25,357 nucleotides of DNA, taken from NCBI GenBank assembly GCA_009908925.1, contig JAAAOH010000222.1, positions 1-25,357 of the forward strand, given 5' to 3'. Shown here piece by piece: positions 1 to 10,000 of this stretch. The notes beneath the pieces are model-generated. The model saw only the letters and a list, made by a program, of their open reading frames with translations. It did not search any database and was not told the DNA's origin. Each line of letters opens with the position of its first letter. Position 1 is the stretch's first letter. The translations under genes were made by a program, and so were the position numbers. The stretch comes from Spirochaetota bacterium. GTDB lineage: Bacteria > Spirochaetota > Spirochaetia > DSM-27196 > PWMO01.

Positions 1-2753
1 CAATTGCCGACATAGTGCTCATCGAAGGGGTGACCATCGAATCACTCTGGCCCTGGATCGTTGTTGCGCAGGAATTGGTGCACCCCCTATCCCTGGGGCA
101 GCGCAGTGCGGCGGCTGCAGCTCTCGGATCGGCCGGCGTGGGTGCGATCAACACGCTCGTCGGTGATCTCCTGCCGGCGGCGGAAGGGCGGAGCACGCGA
201 GCGCAGTCAGAATGGAGCACGAGGCAGCCACCCACCGGCACGATCGACCGCACGAGCGCGCACGGAAATACCGCCGGCCGTCCGGCGCTCTTCGCCGCGT
301 TTCGGTACTTGCTCGAGTGGTGTTCAAACGAACGGCCGCTGTTGCTCCTCTTCGACAACCTGCAGCGCTTCGATGAGAGCTCGGTTGAGCTCTTTCGCCA
401 GCTGCTGCCCACGCTGCAGCGGGCCAGCGTGATGCTTGTTGTCACGCTGCGCGATCCGTCACAGCGCATTACTGACGGGCATCGCTCGCTTGTGGCGGAA
501 CTTCTCCACGGACCGAACGTAAACGCGATCGAGCCCCGCCGACTGTCGAGTCGGGACGTAATGATCCTCGCGCGGTCGCGAGAGGTCGAGCTCACGTCCG
601 AAGAAGCGAGCCGGATCGCGAACGAGTCGGGAGGTAATCCCCTCTTCGTGCTCGAGCTTCTTCGAGCAATTCTGGAAGCTCGCAGCGCACGCGCGAACTC
701 CGATGTTCAGAGCTCGCTCTCGGAGGCGCGGGTCCTGCGGCGGATCTCCTCGGTGATTCAACACCGGTTCTCCGCGCTACAAGAGGATACTCAGAAGCTA
801 CTGCAGATGGCGGCGCTCCTCGGACGGCACGTTTCCAACGTCGAGCTTTCCGCGCTCTCTCTTGTGAACGGTGACTTACTCGCGTCGCTGACCGAGGCCG
901 AGCGTGCAGGGTTCATCAGCTCAGAGCCGCATCACTCCTATCGCTTCACCCATGAGCTTGTCCGGCGGGCAGTGGTCGCAACGATCCCCGCAGCCGAGCA
1001 ATCGAGGATCTCGGTGAGCGCCGCATGTCAACTCGAGGAGAGCTACGGGCAGCACGCGGAGCGCCACGCGGCTCGGCTTGCCGCTCTGTTTCTGCGCGGA
1101 AACACGGAGGACGCTCGGGATCGCGGAATACGGTACAGTTTGATCACGGCAAATCGTGCCATCGAGACGTACGCGTGGGAGAGCGCCCTTGCTACCGCAG
1201 ACGATCTACTCGCGCAGTACGGCACCCACCTTGACCGGGACACGACCTCGCGCCTGAGGCTGGCGCGAGGTAGTGCGCTCTTTCGCCTGGCGCGCCGCTA
1301 CGAAGCGTTTGAAGAGTTCTTGGCGGTCTTCGACTACTTCTACGAAATGCGGGATCTGGATGCGATCATCACGCTCCTGCGTAACCACTCTTACGTGGAG
1401 GCGGGTGATGTCGAGGTTCATCACATAGCAAGGCAAGCACTGAGACTCCTGACACCGGGAAGCTCGAGAGAGTTCGACGTGCGCTACCACTACGCGTTCA
1501 CCTGCAATGCCGCGATTGGTGACTACGAGAGTGCGCTCGAACAAGCGGATCGGCTCGTCCAGCTCGCCCAATCGGCGCCTGATCCCGTGCGATCCACGCT
1601 CTCACTTTCCAAGCGCGCGTATATCCTCATTCGCCTCCGACGCTTCGAGCAGGCAAAGGAACATATCCGGCGACTGCCGGAACTGGACCCGGACCAGGCG
1701 CCGCTCATCGCAAACTACGCGACGATGGTACGAGCGGGCCTTGCCCGGATCGAAGGTCGCACCGAGCTCGCGATGAAGCTGTACCAACGTTGCGTGGAGA
1801 TCGTGCGCCTTACCGACGACACCGCGCTCACTGCTACAATGATCCACTTTGTGGCGCGCATGACACTCCATCGCGGCGATTGGCCGAGCGCCATGCGGCT
1901 CTCCCGGAAGAGCGCCGAGCTGCACGCCATGAACGGCAACGCCTTTCATCAGTTCATCCTCGCCTGCTACTACTCGGGAAGCTTCGACGAAGGCGACAAG
2001 AAGCTGGCCGAATTGCTCGAACAGTCGTCTAAGACCCCGACGTTGCGGGGAACGATTCCTGCAAATGCCGCCTGTTCCATCGCGCTTCGTTTCGCTTCGA
2101 CCGGCGAGCGCACGTGGACCGACTGCGGAAAGTGGATCGCCGCGACGATCATCGGCGATACTCACGCTCACCCCGTTCCGGTCGCGCGCGCAGCGTTTGC
2201 CCTCGCGCACATTCTTCGAAGCGAGGAGCGCAAGGACGGGGAAGTGGACCGAGCGCTCGTGGAGCTCGCCCGCGAGGGACTAGAGGTCAACTCCCGGTAC
2301 GCCGTTCTTCAGGAGGACTACGCGCTTTACGCGCAGGCGCTGCTCGCCGACCTCGACGGCGATCAGACTGCTCTTAAGACCCTTCTGCAGCAAGCGGCGG
2401 CTCATGCGCGTCGCATATCGAATCTGCCCGCCCTGGCGTGGGTTCTCGGCGAGATTGCCACGCGCTTCGGGGATAGCGATGCGCGCCGGGAGGCCACCGA
2501 GATAGCCTCCCGGTTGGGAATGGGGCCGTTACTTCGAACGCTGAACGCGGCGCGGCTACCCACGAAGCGCGAGCTCGAAGTGCTCCGACTGGTTGCGGAG
2601 GGGCTCACCAACCAGGAGATCGCAGCTTCCCTCGGCATCAGCATGCACACCGTTTCGCGACATGTCGGCAACATATTGCGAAAACTGGAATGTGCAAGCC
2701 GCACAGAGGCGGTGAGCACAGCACTTCGGCTCGGACTCATACGCATCAAGTAG
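1..2753 (+). CDS. Large ATP-binding LuxR-family transcriptional regulator (5'-truncated by window)
   Basis: The frame is open to the left edge (first full codon at base 3), so the N-terminus and the expected Walker A loop lie outside the window; GTG at 15 is only an internal candidate start. Counting from base 15, residues 108-115 (PLLLLFDN) look like a Walker B strand followed by ERFDESS-type STAND/AAA sequence. Residues about 360-830 are helical and TPR-like. Residues 848-908 form a GerE/LuxR helix-turn-helix (TKRELEVLRLVAEGLTNQEI, then a recognition helix around HTVSRHVGNILRKL). This is the MalT/LAL architecture: an ATPase switch plus TPR ligand or partner region controlling a C-terminal DNA-binding domain. 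The HTH is intact and the stop is TAG. The target is unknown. The downstream envelope operon on the same strand is a candidate but is separated from it by about 1 kb of repeat DNA. Confidence 0.88.
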   Translation, partial: IADIVLIEGVTIESLWPWIVVAQELVHPLSLGQRSAAAAALGSAGVGAINTLVGDLLPAAEGRSTRAQSEWSTRQPPTGTIDRTSAHGNTAGRPALFAAFRYLLEWCSNERPLLLLFDNLQRFDESSVELFRQLLPTLQRASVMLVVTLRDPSQRITDGHRSLVAELLHGPNVNAIEPRRLSSRDVMILARSREVELTSEEASRIANESGGNPLFVLELLRAILEARSARANSDVQSSLSEARVLRRISSVIQHRFSALQEDTQKLLQMAALLGRHVSNVELSALSLVNGDLLASLTEAERAGFISSEPHHSYRFTHELVRRAVVATIPAAEQSRISVSAACQLEESYGQHAERHAARLAALFLRGNTEDARDRGIRYSLITANRAIETYAWESALATADDLLAQYGTHLDRDTTSRLRLARGSALFRLARRYEAFEEFLAVFDYFYEMRDLDAIITLLRNHSYVEAGDVEVHHIARQALRLLTPGSSREFDVRYHYAFTCNAAIGDYESALEQADRLVQLAQSAPDPVRSTLSLSKRAYILIRLRRFEQAKEHIRRLPELDPDQAPLIANYATMVRAGLARIEGRTELAMKLYQRCVEIVRLTDDTALTATMIHFVARMTLHRGDWPSAMRLSRKSAELHAMNGNAFHQFILACYYSGSFDEGDKKLAELLEQSSKTPTLRGTIPANAACSIALRFASTGERTWTDCGKWIAATIIGDTHAHPVPVARAAFALAHILRSEERKDGEVDRALVELAREGLEVNSRYAVLQEDYALYAQALLADLDGDQTALKTLLQQAAAHARRISNLPALAWVLGEIATRFGDSDARREATEIASRLGMGPLLRTLNAARLPTKRELEVLRLVAEGLTNQEIAASLGISMHTVSRHVGNILRKLECASRTEAVSTALRLGLIRIK

Positions 2754-2802
2754 GCGCGCAGCTTCGCAAACGCCTGCCGGATCGGATCCGGGATGGGGAG
2801 TT

Positions 2803-2858
2803 CTGACTATCAGGCTTTCCCAACCGATGCAGTCGGGTTGAAGGCACCCCATAGTCAG
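2803..2858 (+). terminator. Imperfect stem-loop after the luxR-type gene, possible terminator
   Basis: CTGACTAT (2803-2810) is perfectly complementary to ATAGTCAG (2851-2858). Inside it, CAACC (2821-2825) can pair with GGTTG (2836-2840). The structure begins 50 nt after the regulator stop codon. There is no T-tract after it, so intrinsic termination is uncertain. It also abuts the left terminus of the recQ-tail element. Confidence 0.35.
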
Positions 2859-2878
2859 CAGCTGCCCCGCTGACGCAC

Positions 2879-2904
2879 CGAACGGCTCCGGGATCTCCGG
2901 AGAA
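2879..2904 (+). repeat. Left terminal inverted repeat of recQ-tail copy 1
   Basis: The sequence begins CGAACGGCTCCGGG and continues into TCTCCGGAGAA, matching the copy 2 left terminus (19440-19465). The homology continues inward through AACAATAGCTG and GTTGTTGCTC. It is the inverse of the right terminus at 3589-3613. Confidence 0.6.
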
Positions 2905-3029
2905 ACAATAGCTGCAGTTGTTGCTCTCATCGTAATTGGCCAACGCGCAGGTAAGAAATGCGGAAACCGGACTTGAGACTTGTTGAGGTAAGACAAAGCA
3001 CCGTGAAACCGCTACATCAGGGCCGCGGA

Positions 3030-3456
3030 TTACGTATCGTCTAAGGGGCCTCTTGCACGTGTAGTGACTCTTCCCCGCCACGGCCCACGCATTGATAATG
3101 CGGAACCGTCCGGCGGCCCTGAGCTCTTCCACCGCCTCCCCGATCTCCTCCCGGCGCCAGCCACCGAGGATTCCGAACACCGGCTCCCACGCAGCGTGCC
3201 ACGGACCCGGCGCCGTCCGCGCGGTGCCGGCAAGGACCGCTGCCGCCTGACCCGGCGTACCGGCGTCGCTCGCGTCTACCGGCCGCTGCGTGCCGGCCTC
3301 TGTCAGCCCGGCCATCTCCCGCGGACTCGCCGGTACAATTGCCTGCGCAGGCTGACCGTCCCGCCCCGCGCGCCCCGACTCCTGCAAGTGGCTCTCAACC
3401 GTCGGCGGGAGATCCCGGTGGATCACGGCACGGATCCTTCGCGCGTCGACGCCCAT
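3030..3456 (-). pseudogene. recQ: RecQ helicase C-terminal fragment, copy 1 (deleted and frameshifted)
   Basis: The minus-strand frame from ATG 3454-3456 begins MGVD, then VIHRDLPPTVES and LQESGRAGRDG. These are the last conserved helicase motifs of RecQ (motifs V-VI). The Walker A, DEAH and earlier motifs are absent. Relative to copies 2 and 3 about 49 codons are missing, including the whole zinc-binding cysteine cluster. Near 3090 one extra base shifts the frame, so the expected ending (RGPWRGRVTTRARGPLDDT) is found in a second frame ending at 3030, while the first frame runs on out of homology to 2746. No Shine-Dalgarno sequence precedes the ATG. I read this as a dead gene fragment. Confidence 0.75.
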
Positions 3457-3588
3457 GGCGTCAGTTCTGCTTAGATTACGAATTTCGGCATTCGACAGCC
3501 ATCAGCAATATCCCGCCGGCGAAGCTCGAACAAGCGGACGATGCCGAGAACGAGGCCCAGTCGAGGCGGCCGGACGCACACAGAGCAG

Positions 3589-3613
3589 TCTCCGGAGAAA
3601 CCGGGACGATTCA
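3589..3613 (-). repeat. Right terminal inverted repeat of recQ-tail copy 1
   Basis: Read on the minus strand this is TGAATCGTCCCGG, then TTTCTCCGGAGA, followed inward by CTGCTCTG. The same block occurs at the right end of copy 3 (24331-24355). Confidence 0.6.
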
Positions 3614-3779
3614 GTCTGGTCGTCACGATAATGGCCATCCACGCGACAAAACCAGGCAGGGCCAGAAAGACACGGGGCGAAACGGCCAGGATAGTCCGAG
3701 AAAGTGGGGAGAGTCGCTGTCGTCTTTCTCCGTAGTCAATATCTAAGCGCGCCCCATCTCATCGGCGGCCAAAGGTGCA

Positions 3780-3808
3780 TGGACGGCCACGGGCGGTAGT
3801 GTTATACT
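3780..3808 (+). promoter_or_regulatory. Sigma-70-type promoter of the envelope operon, probably giving a leaderless mRNA
   Basis: TGGACG (3780-3785), a 17-nt spacer and TATACT (3803-3808) form a good housekeeping promoter. Initiation about 7 nt downstream falls at 3815-3816, which is the GTG start of the TPR gene. The nucleotides between the -10 box and the GTG contain no Shine-Dalgarno sequence. The stretch from 3614 to 3779 shows no gene. Confidence 0.6.
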
Positions 3809-3815
3809 TGTAAAG

Positions 3816-5279
3816 GTGACTGGTCGAGTCATCTTAGCGCTATATGTGCTCTGCGCGGTGACTGCAGTCTCTCTGGGCGAGGATCGGGGCGAGACTGCTG
3901 CCAGCGGCGTATTGCTTTTCGAGCAGGGACGGTACGAGGAAGCCGCCGCTGCCTTCGAGAAAAACCTAACCGACGGTTCCACCACTCTGCGCGAACGCGC
4001 GTTGCTCGCCCTCTCCTATGCTCACACCGACAGGCTCGATGCCGCTCTCAAGGTCGCCGACCACGCCCGCCGGGAGGCACCGTCGAACTCCCTCGTGCAG
4101 CTCGCGTACGCGAACGTGCTCTATATGGACGAGCAGTATGAGGCGGCGACCGACGCGTTTTCCCGCGTCCGCCGGCTCGAGCCGTCGTCCGAGCCGGCTC
4201 TCGACGGCCTGGTTGCGTCGCTTCTCAAACAATCCGCTGCCCAACTTCACGCCGGCGAGCTCGCGGCAGCTGAGGCCAATATCGAGCGTGTGCTGTCCAT
4301 CGCGCCCTCACACCCGGCAGCACTCGGTCTCTTTGTGACACTTCGCAAGCGTCAGGGCCGGAATGAGGGGATCATCGACGCCCTCGAGCAACTGGCCCGC
4401 CAGAACTCTCGTGCGGCAGACGTGCACGCAGAGCTCGCGCGGCGCTACATGGAGACCGGTCGAATCGAGGATGCGATCAGGGCCTACCGCGAGGCAGAGG
4501 CTGCCGGAACCGATGATCCGACGACCTACCTCGTTCTTGCCCGCCACGAGCTCCCAAGAGCCACGAAATCGATCACGCTCAGCCGACTTCACCTCGCAAT
4601 TGGCAAGGGTGTGCAGCAGGCTGGTGCGCTGCGGGTGCGGCTCGCCCGCCGCCTGGACGGGAATGAGCAAGACTGGACAGAGGACGACATAACGGCGATC
4701 GAGGACATCGTCCGCCGAAGCGAAGAGCCGATTTCCGTTATTGAGGACGCCCTCGCGCTGCTGGAACGAGTGCACGGAGATGCTGCGGCCTTCGAGCGGG
4801 ACGTGCGGCGACTTTCGGAGTGGTATCCGAGCAGCAGACGGCTGAAGATCGCCATTGGTCGCCTTCTCGAGCGCAACGGCAGTTGGGAGGACGCCCACCG
4901 GCACTGGTCCGCGGTGCTCGAGGCGCATCCTACGCTCAGCGCAGCGCAGATCGGCACGGCTCGTGCTCTCGATCAACTCGGCATGGCTGCCGAGGCTCGC
5001 CTGGCGTATCGCAGGGCCCTCGATAGAGCACCTGAACACGAGCACATCTACGATGCGCTTTCACGACTCTACGAGGGCGATGAATCGACCTTGCGGCAGT
5101 TCTACCTCGATCGGTTGGCCATAAATTCTCGCAATCCAACGCTGCTGGAAGCACTCGCGCAGTTGGAGCGCCACATGGGAATGGCCGACGCCGCGGCGGG
5201 ACATCGAGCGGCCCGGTCGCGTATCCTCGAAGAGCGTCGATCCGACTCGAGCGCAGCGTCGCAAGCGGGAGACCGATAG
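3816..5279 (+). CDS. Exported TPR-repeat protein
   Basis: This is a 487-aa protein. Residues 1-21 (MTGRVILALYVLCAVTAVSL) look like a signal peptide, so it probably acts in the periplasm or on the inner membrane's outer face. The rest is a run of about nine or ten tetratricopeptide helix pairs. Examples are LFEQGRYEEAAAAFEKNL near residue 33, RRYMETGRIEDAIRAYREAE near 209, and ALDQLGMAAEARLAYRRAL near 385. TPRs are protein-interaction scaffolds; no catalytic motif is visible. The GTG at 3816 is chosen because any later start would destroy the signal peptide. It has no Shine-Dalgarno sequence but sits 7 nt after a TATACT -10 box. The next gene starts 13 nt downstream, so the two are probably co-transcribed. 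The partner is unknown. Confidence 0.88.
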   Translation: MTGRVILALYVLCAVTAVSLGEDRGETAASGVLLFEQGRYEEAAAAFEKNLTDGSTTLRERALLALSYAHTDRLDAALKVADHARREAPSNSLVQLAYANVLYMDEQYEAATDAFSRVRRLEPSSEPALDGLVASLLKQSAAQLHAGELAAAEANIERVLSIAPSHPAALGLFVTLRKRQGRNEGIIDALEQLARQNSRAADVHAELARRYMETGRIEDAIRAYREAEAAGTDDPTTYLVLARHELPRATKSITLSRLHLAIGKGVQQAGALRVRLARRLDGNEQDWTEDDITAIEDIVRRSEEPISVIEDALALLERVHGDAAAFERDVRRLSEWYPSSRRLKIAIGRLLERNGSWEDAHRHWSAVLEAHPTLSAAQIGTARALDQLGMAAEARLAYRRALDRAPEHEHIYDALSRLYEGDESTLRQFYLDRLAINSRNPTLLEALAQLERHMGMADAAAGHRAARSRILEERRSDSSAASQAGDR

Positions 5280-5292
5280 CGGGAGCACGGAT

Positions 5293-6945
5293 ATGCGGTA
5301 CGGAAACCGGATATGGGCACTGGCAACCGGTCTGGCGGTTTTCGCCGCATCGGTTTCCGCCGGGGAAATCAACCTCGGTAGCAACCGGCATCGGTATTCC
5401 GTGCTTCCCGAGGCAGAATACGCGGAGGCGGCTACAAGGGAAGCAATCGCGCCCGCGGCGGGCGCCTCCTGGCAGCCGGTAAACGGCAACTCGCTCCCTG
5501 TAGCGTATTCAACGGGAACAATCTGGATCCGGGTAGAGCTCCGACATGAGGGTGACGCCGGGGCACGGTACTACCTCGAGCTCCCGTCCGCACAGCTGAA
5601 AGACGTGACAGTGAGGCAGACGGGGCCCGAGGGATCTTCGATCATTCAGCAGCACGCCCGCAGCCGCACACCGGCAGCGAACTCGATGAGTGACATCTAC
5701 CCCGTCTTCCCGATCACCCTCGACTCTGTGGGAACCCATACCCTTTACATACGATTGCGCAGCGATACTTACCTTGGCACGCCCGTGTATCTCACATCCT
5801 CGGAGACCTACATGCGGAGCCGGGCCATTCGCGAGGCGGCCGTCTTCATGCTCCTCGGCGGTATCCTCTTCTCCATCATCTTTGCCTTCGTGCAGTTATG
5901 GCGGCTCCGACATCGATTGTTCGCCGCCGCCCTCGCGTACCTGCTTCTCATGTTCATCGGTATCTGGACCGGATTCGCCGACGCGACTCGCGTGCTCGGC
6001 GGCGTCAGCCCGGGGGTGGCCGAAGCGCTGTTCAGGCCGAGCTTCCTGCTCGCCTCGGCCGGTATTCTCTATCTCACCTACCAGGTTGTCGGCGGCCCTC
6101 GCCGCCGTCGAGCAACCCGCGATTCGGTGTTGGCCGCCTGCGGTCTTGTGCTGCTCCTGATTCCCTTTTCCATATTCGTCGGGATAGGTGCGGTGTTCAT
6201 GTGGGCTCTTGCCGTGGTCATGGCGCTCCATTTCGGGCTTGTCGTGGCTCTGCTCGTGCAGAGCAGGCTCGCCGATTCGTCTTCCCGGGCCATGGCGCTC
6301 TCGTGGGCTGCGCTTGCCTTGTTTCCCGTCTCCAGCATTGGAAGCAGGATCGAGCTTCTGCCCTACACCGCGAACCTGGAATACGCATTCGTGCTCGCGC
6401 TACCGATCCACATGTCCCTCCTCCTCGGGGCCATCCACCGATTGGTTGTCCCGGCGGCCTCGCGCCCGCAGCCGCACAGGGGCCGGTCCGCTGTTCACCC
6501 GGGAAACGACATGCCGTCGGCCGTTGTGACGGAGACTCCGGAGTCAGTCGGAATGCTGGAACGGCGGCTGCACGATCTTATGAACCGTGAAAAAGCATAC
6601 ACCGAGCTTGGACTGACCGAGGAGAAGCTGGCCCGCAAGTGCGGCGTTTCTCGCCACGCGCTGTCAGGTTACCTCAACCATTATCTCAGCACCAGCTTTT
6701 ACGCCTACCTCGACTCCTACCGCATCCCACACGCTCAAGAGCTCCTTGGCCACGACAGCGGCATTTCCGTACTCGAAACCGCCTACGCCGTGGGATACAA
6801 CTCAAAAACCACCTTCAACCGTCGCTTCAAGGATCTCACGGGTATGTCGCCTCGCGACTACAGAAAGCGCGTCACCGCGTCGCAGGCACCACTCGACGAA
6901 GATGCCGAAGCAACGTCGACCCCGCGGCGCGCGATTCTTCGCTAA
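5293..6945 (+). CDS. Membrane-bound 7TM-DISM sensor with C-terminal AraC-type DNA-binding domain
   Basis: This is a 550-aa protein. Residues 1-24 are a signal sequence. Residues about 25-174 form a beta-rich periplasmic domain like 7TMR-DISMED2, a family predicted to bind carbohydrates or related ligands. Residues about 183-387 hold around seven hydrophobic helices (7TM-DISM). A short linker leads to an AraC/XylS helix-turn-helix at residues about 427-528, with the two recognition helices visible (LARKCGVSRHALSGYLN and ETAYAVGYNSKTTFNRRFKD, then GMSPRDYRKR). It is therefore a one-component sensor that binds DNA while embedded in the inner membrane, with no kinase or receiver domain. GGGAG at 5281-5285 lies 7 nt before the ATG. 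It sits 13 nt after the TPR gene and 87 nt before the giant gene, so it may autoregulate this operon (inference). Confidence 0.88.
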   Translation: MRYGNRIWALATGLAVFAASVSAGEINLGSNRHRYSVLPEAEYAEAATREAIAPAAGASWQPVNGNSLPVAYSTGTIWIRVELRHEGDAGARYYLELPSAQLKDVTVRQTGPEGSSIIQQHARSRTPAANSMSDIYPVFPITLDSVGTHTLYIRLRSDTYLGTPVYLTSSETYMRSRAIREAAVFMLLGGILFSIIFAFVQLWRLRHRLFAAALAYLLLMFIGIWTGFADATRVLGGVSPGVAEALFRPSFLLASAGILYLTYQVVGGPRRRRATRDSVLAACGLVLLLIPFSIFVGIGAVFMWALAVVMALHFGLVVALLVQSRLADSSSRAMALSWAALALFPVSSIGSRIELLPYTANLEYAFVLALPIHMSLLLGAIHRLVVPAASRPQPHRGRSAVHPGNDMPSAVVTETPESVGMLERRLHDLMNREKAYTELGLTEEKLARKCGVSRHALSGYLNHYLSTSFYAYLDSYRIPHAQELLGHDSGISVLETAYAVGYNSKTTFNRRFKDLTGMSPRDYRKRVTASQAPLDEDAEATSTPRRAILR

Positions 6946-7032
6946 GAAAAAGGTACCAATCGATCGAGTGAGCCGAATCGGGACGCTCCGCCGCGTATGA
7001 TCGAGCTTGTGTTGGATCGTCGAGGAGCGTGA

Positions 7033-10000
7033 GTGAGAGCCCATATGCTGCGGGTCGCAGCGGCGACATGCGTATGCCTGTCTCTGGCGGTCGGTGCCGG
7101 CGCCCAGCCTCCGGCACCGGACAATGTCCGCGACGGGAGCGGCTCAGATGTCGATTACCTGACCTCCACGTCCAGCTATCCCACGAACTGGGATGGGGTG
7201 GACTGGTCCGACTACGAGGATGACGCCAAGAAGTACCGTCTCCGGCTGGTCAGCCGGGAACTCGGTGACGACATACGGGACGTCGAGGTCCCCTCGGCAT
7301 CCGGAACAACGGACAATCCACCGACGCGCTACACATTCACCGGCCTCAGTCTCAATCATAACGAAGAGTACTACGTCGAAGTGAGAGCTATCGGCGTCTC
7401 GGCGCAGGAAGAGGAGAGCGCGCCGGTTGACTCCGACGGAGTCCTCATTGACGTGGAAGCCCCATCGCTCGTCGACATCGCCCCCGATGGAGGGACCATC
7501 GGTGAGACGAGCATTCCCCTCAGCTGGGAATTCGCAGATGAAACAGGCGGTGTCGAAGAGAGCGGCGTCGACAGTTACGACGTAGAGGTGAAGGACGGGG
7601 ATTGGAGCTGGCGGCGGCTTCAAACCCGGACGAGTCGAACATCTCTGGATTTCGCCGCTTCCTTCGGCGATCGGTACCGATTTCGTGTACGCGCCCGGGA
7701 CGAAGCCGGTAACGTGAGCGCCTTTGCAGAGACAGGGGAAGTGCAGGTGGCGTCTCTCTCCGGTGGTTTCCTTCTCTCCGCCCGCCCGGAAATCCTCGAG
7801 TTCGCGCGCGATGAGTCCGCGAAGGACGCCACGCTCTCTTTCACGCTTTCGGGAGTTGCCTCACTCAGTCTTACCTCCATACGGATCGACCGACGTTACC
7901 CAGAGCCCGATCGCCTCGAAGAGGGGGTGCCGCAGTCGCTCTCGGGCACGGTCAGAAGCGGAGATACGCTCACCCGGTCTCTCGAGGTGAGCGCGCTCGA
8001 TCGTTCTCGTGCCGGTGACGGCCCGATGCGGGTAACCTTCCGCGTCTCCGGCCTCACACCCGGTGGTGACCGGGTGGAGGGCAACGCCACGGTGGAGGTG
8101 CGTTTCTCGGAGGGGCTTGCATCCTCACTCACCGTCCGGGATGTCGCGATCGAGCTTCCGCCGTCGCCCTACTACGTGGGGGACGCAGTCGAAGGTCGAA
8201 TCCGCATCGAGGCCACCGGCTCGGGGACGGTCGAGGGCGAGGTCACCGTGGACGGCTCGACCACCTGGGCGACTGATCCGTCGTTTACCGCCGCGGTGGA
8301 CGGCACCACCGTGATCCCCATCCCGAGTCTCCTCCCGACCTCGAGCGCCGGCACCCATTCGGTGGGCATCCGCATCAGCTCTCCGGTGGTCCGCACGGCA
8401 AACACCGATTATACCGTTACCGCGGCGGAGAGCCCGTTCCCTCCAGAGCGGCTCGTTCTTATTCCCGGCGTGGCGGAGCTCTCGACGCTGGACGGCACGG
8501 CGGAGGCCCGAAGCGCACCGGGTGCCGGTTACAGCGAGTTCGCCTTTACGGGGACCGCTACGCTTCATCTCCTGTCGCTCGGAGACGTGTCGGTGGCGGA
8601 TGCGGCGGTAGACGGCCTCATCGTGCGCTATCCCGACACCTCGAGTGAACCGGAGATCCGCGGGGGTACTGTCTCCGCGGAGGCGACAGGGGCCGATCCG
8701 CTCGCGGAAGCCGCCGATGGTTTTTTGCGCGTCCGCAGCCTGTCCTTCGAGGGCAGGAGCGGGAGACCTACGGACACCCTGATCGCCAGCGCGGCGCTCT
8801 ATCTGCCACGGCTCGGATTCGAGCTTCTGCTGCATGACGGATTTCCCGTAGGGGAAGGCGGCGTACGGGGCATAAGCTTCAGCCATTCTCGCTCCGATGC
8901 CGTCGTCATCGAGGACCTCTTTGGAGCGGAGTTCCGGCTCCACGATGCCGAGGGCTCCGACGCGATCAGTCTGGAGCAGGACCGCGCGGGCGACCGCTAC
9001 GGGATCTCGCTCTCCGGGAGCATCGCCATGGAGGAAAAAGAGGGTGCGTCCTCGTCGATGACCGAGATCACGACCTTTCGCGATCTCACCTTTTATACCG
9101 ACGGAGAGGTTGAGGGCGAAATCGCCTTCCCCGCGGAGTACGAGATCATCCCGGATTACCTGTACTTCGACGGCATCGCGGTGCGCGGCACGGACAGCGC
9201 TCTTGAGATGGATCTCGAGGGCTACGTGGCGAGTCTGCCGAAGCCTCTCGGAGATGCGGGAGAGGCCCGCTTCTCCTTGACCCTGGATGACGAGGGCAAC
9301 GCCGAGGGCGGGATTGCCGCTATCAACGAGCTCGAGCCCGACGGGGAGGGCCACGGTCTCGACGGAGACGATACGGAGTGGGAGCTCTTCCTCGCCACGT
9401 TGGATCTGACCTACGTAGGACTCGGCATCGTCGTGAATCGCGGCACAATCAACCTCGATCACTCCGAGATCAGAGTCGGCTTCGACGCCTATCTCAATCT
9501 CAGCGATGACTCCGGCGAAGACGAGGCCCGTCGCGTCGGATTCGGAGACCTCAATAGCGCCGGCGACTTCGAGGGCGGTCTTCGCATCGGCATGGACGGC
9601 GGCGTAACCTTCCACGAAGCGTCGCACATCTCCGTCATCGAGGACGAGCGCATCGACCTTGCCGCGCTCAGTATCAGTATCGCACGGCTCAGCGTGAAGC
9701 CGGATCCGTTTGCCTTCGTGTTCAACGGCGGCTTCGAGCTCGGTCTCGACGCGGTTTCCGGCGGCATCAATTTCGAGGGGCTCGAGGTCACGCTCGACGG
9801 ATCTGTCTCAGGTCTCTCGGACGCGATCACTGGGGGCGAGCTCGACATCATCGACGTCGTAAAAGTGCAGGTCGACGAGGTCGAATGGAGCGGCGGCTCG
9901 GGAGACGACTCGGGCGAAGCCGGACCTCACACGATCTCCTTCGATAAGGGCACCATCGCCGGCTCGGGCGAGGCCCGGACGTTCGGCCACGAGAAAGACG

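Larger units (their letters stand above)
2879..3613 (-). mobile_element. recQ-tail element, copy 1 (both termini recognisable)
   Basis: A 735-bp segment is bounded by related inverted termini: 2879-2904 reading inward on plus, and 3589-3613 reading inward on minus. Between them is a decayed 3' part of a recQ helicase gene, with about 130 bp upstream and 130 bp downstream that also recur at the other copies. The termini resemble, from memory, those of some IS3-family insertion sequences (TGAACCG...TCCGGAGA), but no transposase is present. Compared with copy 2 it has lost about 147 bp inside the recQ part and has about 60 bp of extra sequence near the left end. I see no clear target-site duplication (gcac on the left, gtct on the right). 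Confidence 0.6.

Noticed and set aside
2871..3620. Target-site duplication flanking recQ-tail copy 1
   Set aside because: The bases next to the two termini (gcac and gtct) do not match, and the ends are not sharply defined.
8125..9627. 500-codon minus-strand open frame under the giant gene
   Set aside because: It is antisense to a well-supported gene, shows no domain or ribosome site, and long antisense frames are common in GC-rich coding DNA.
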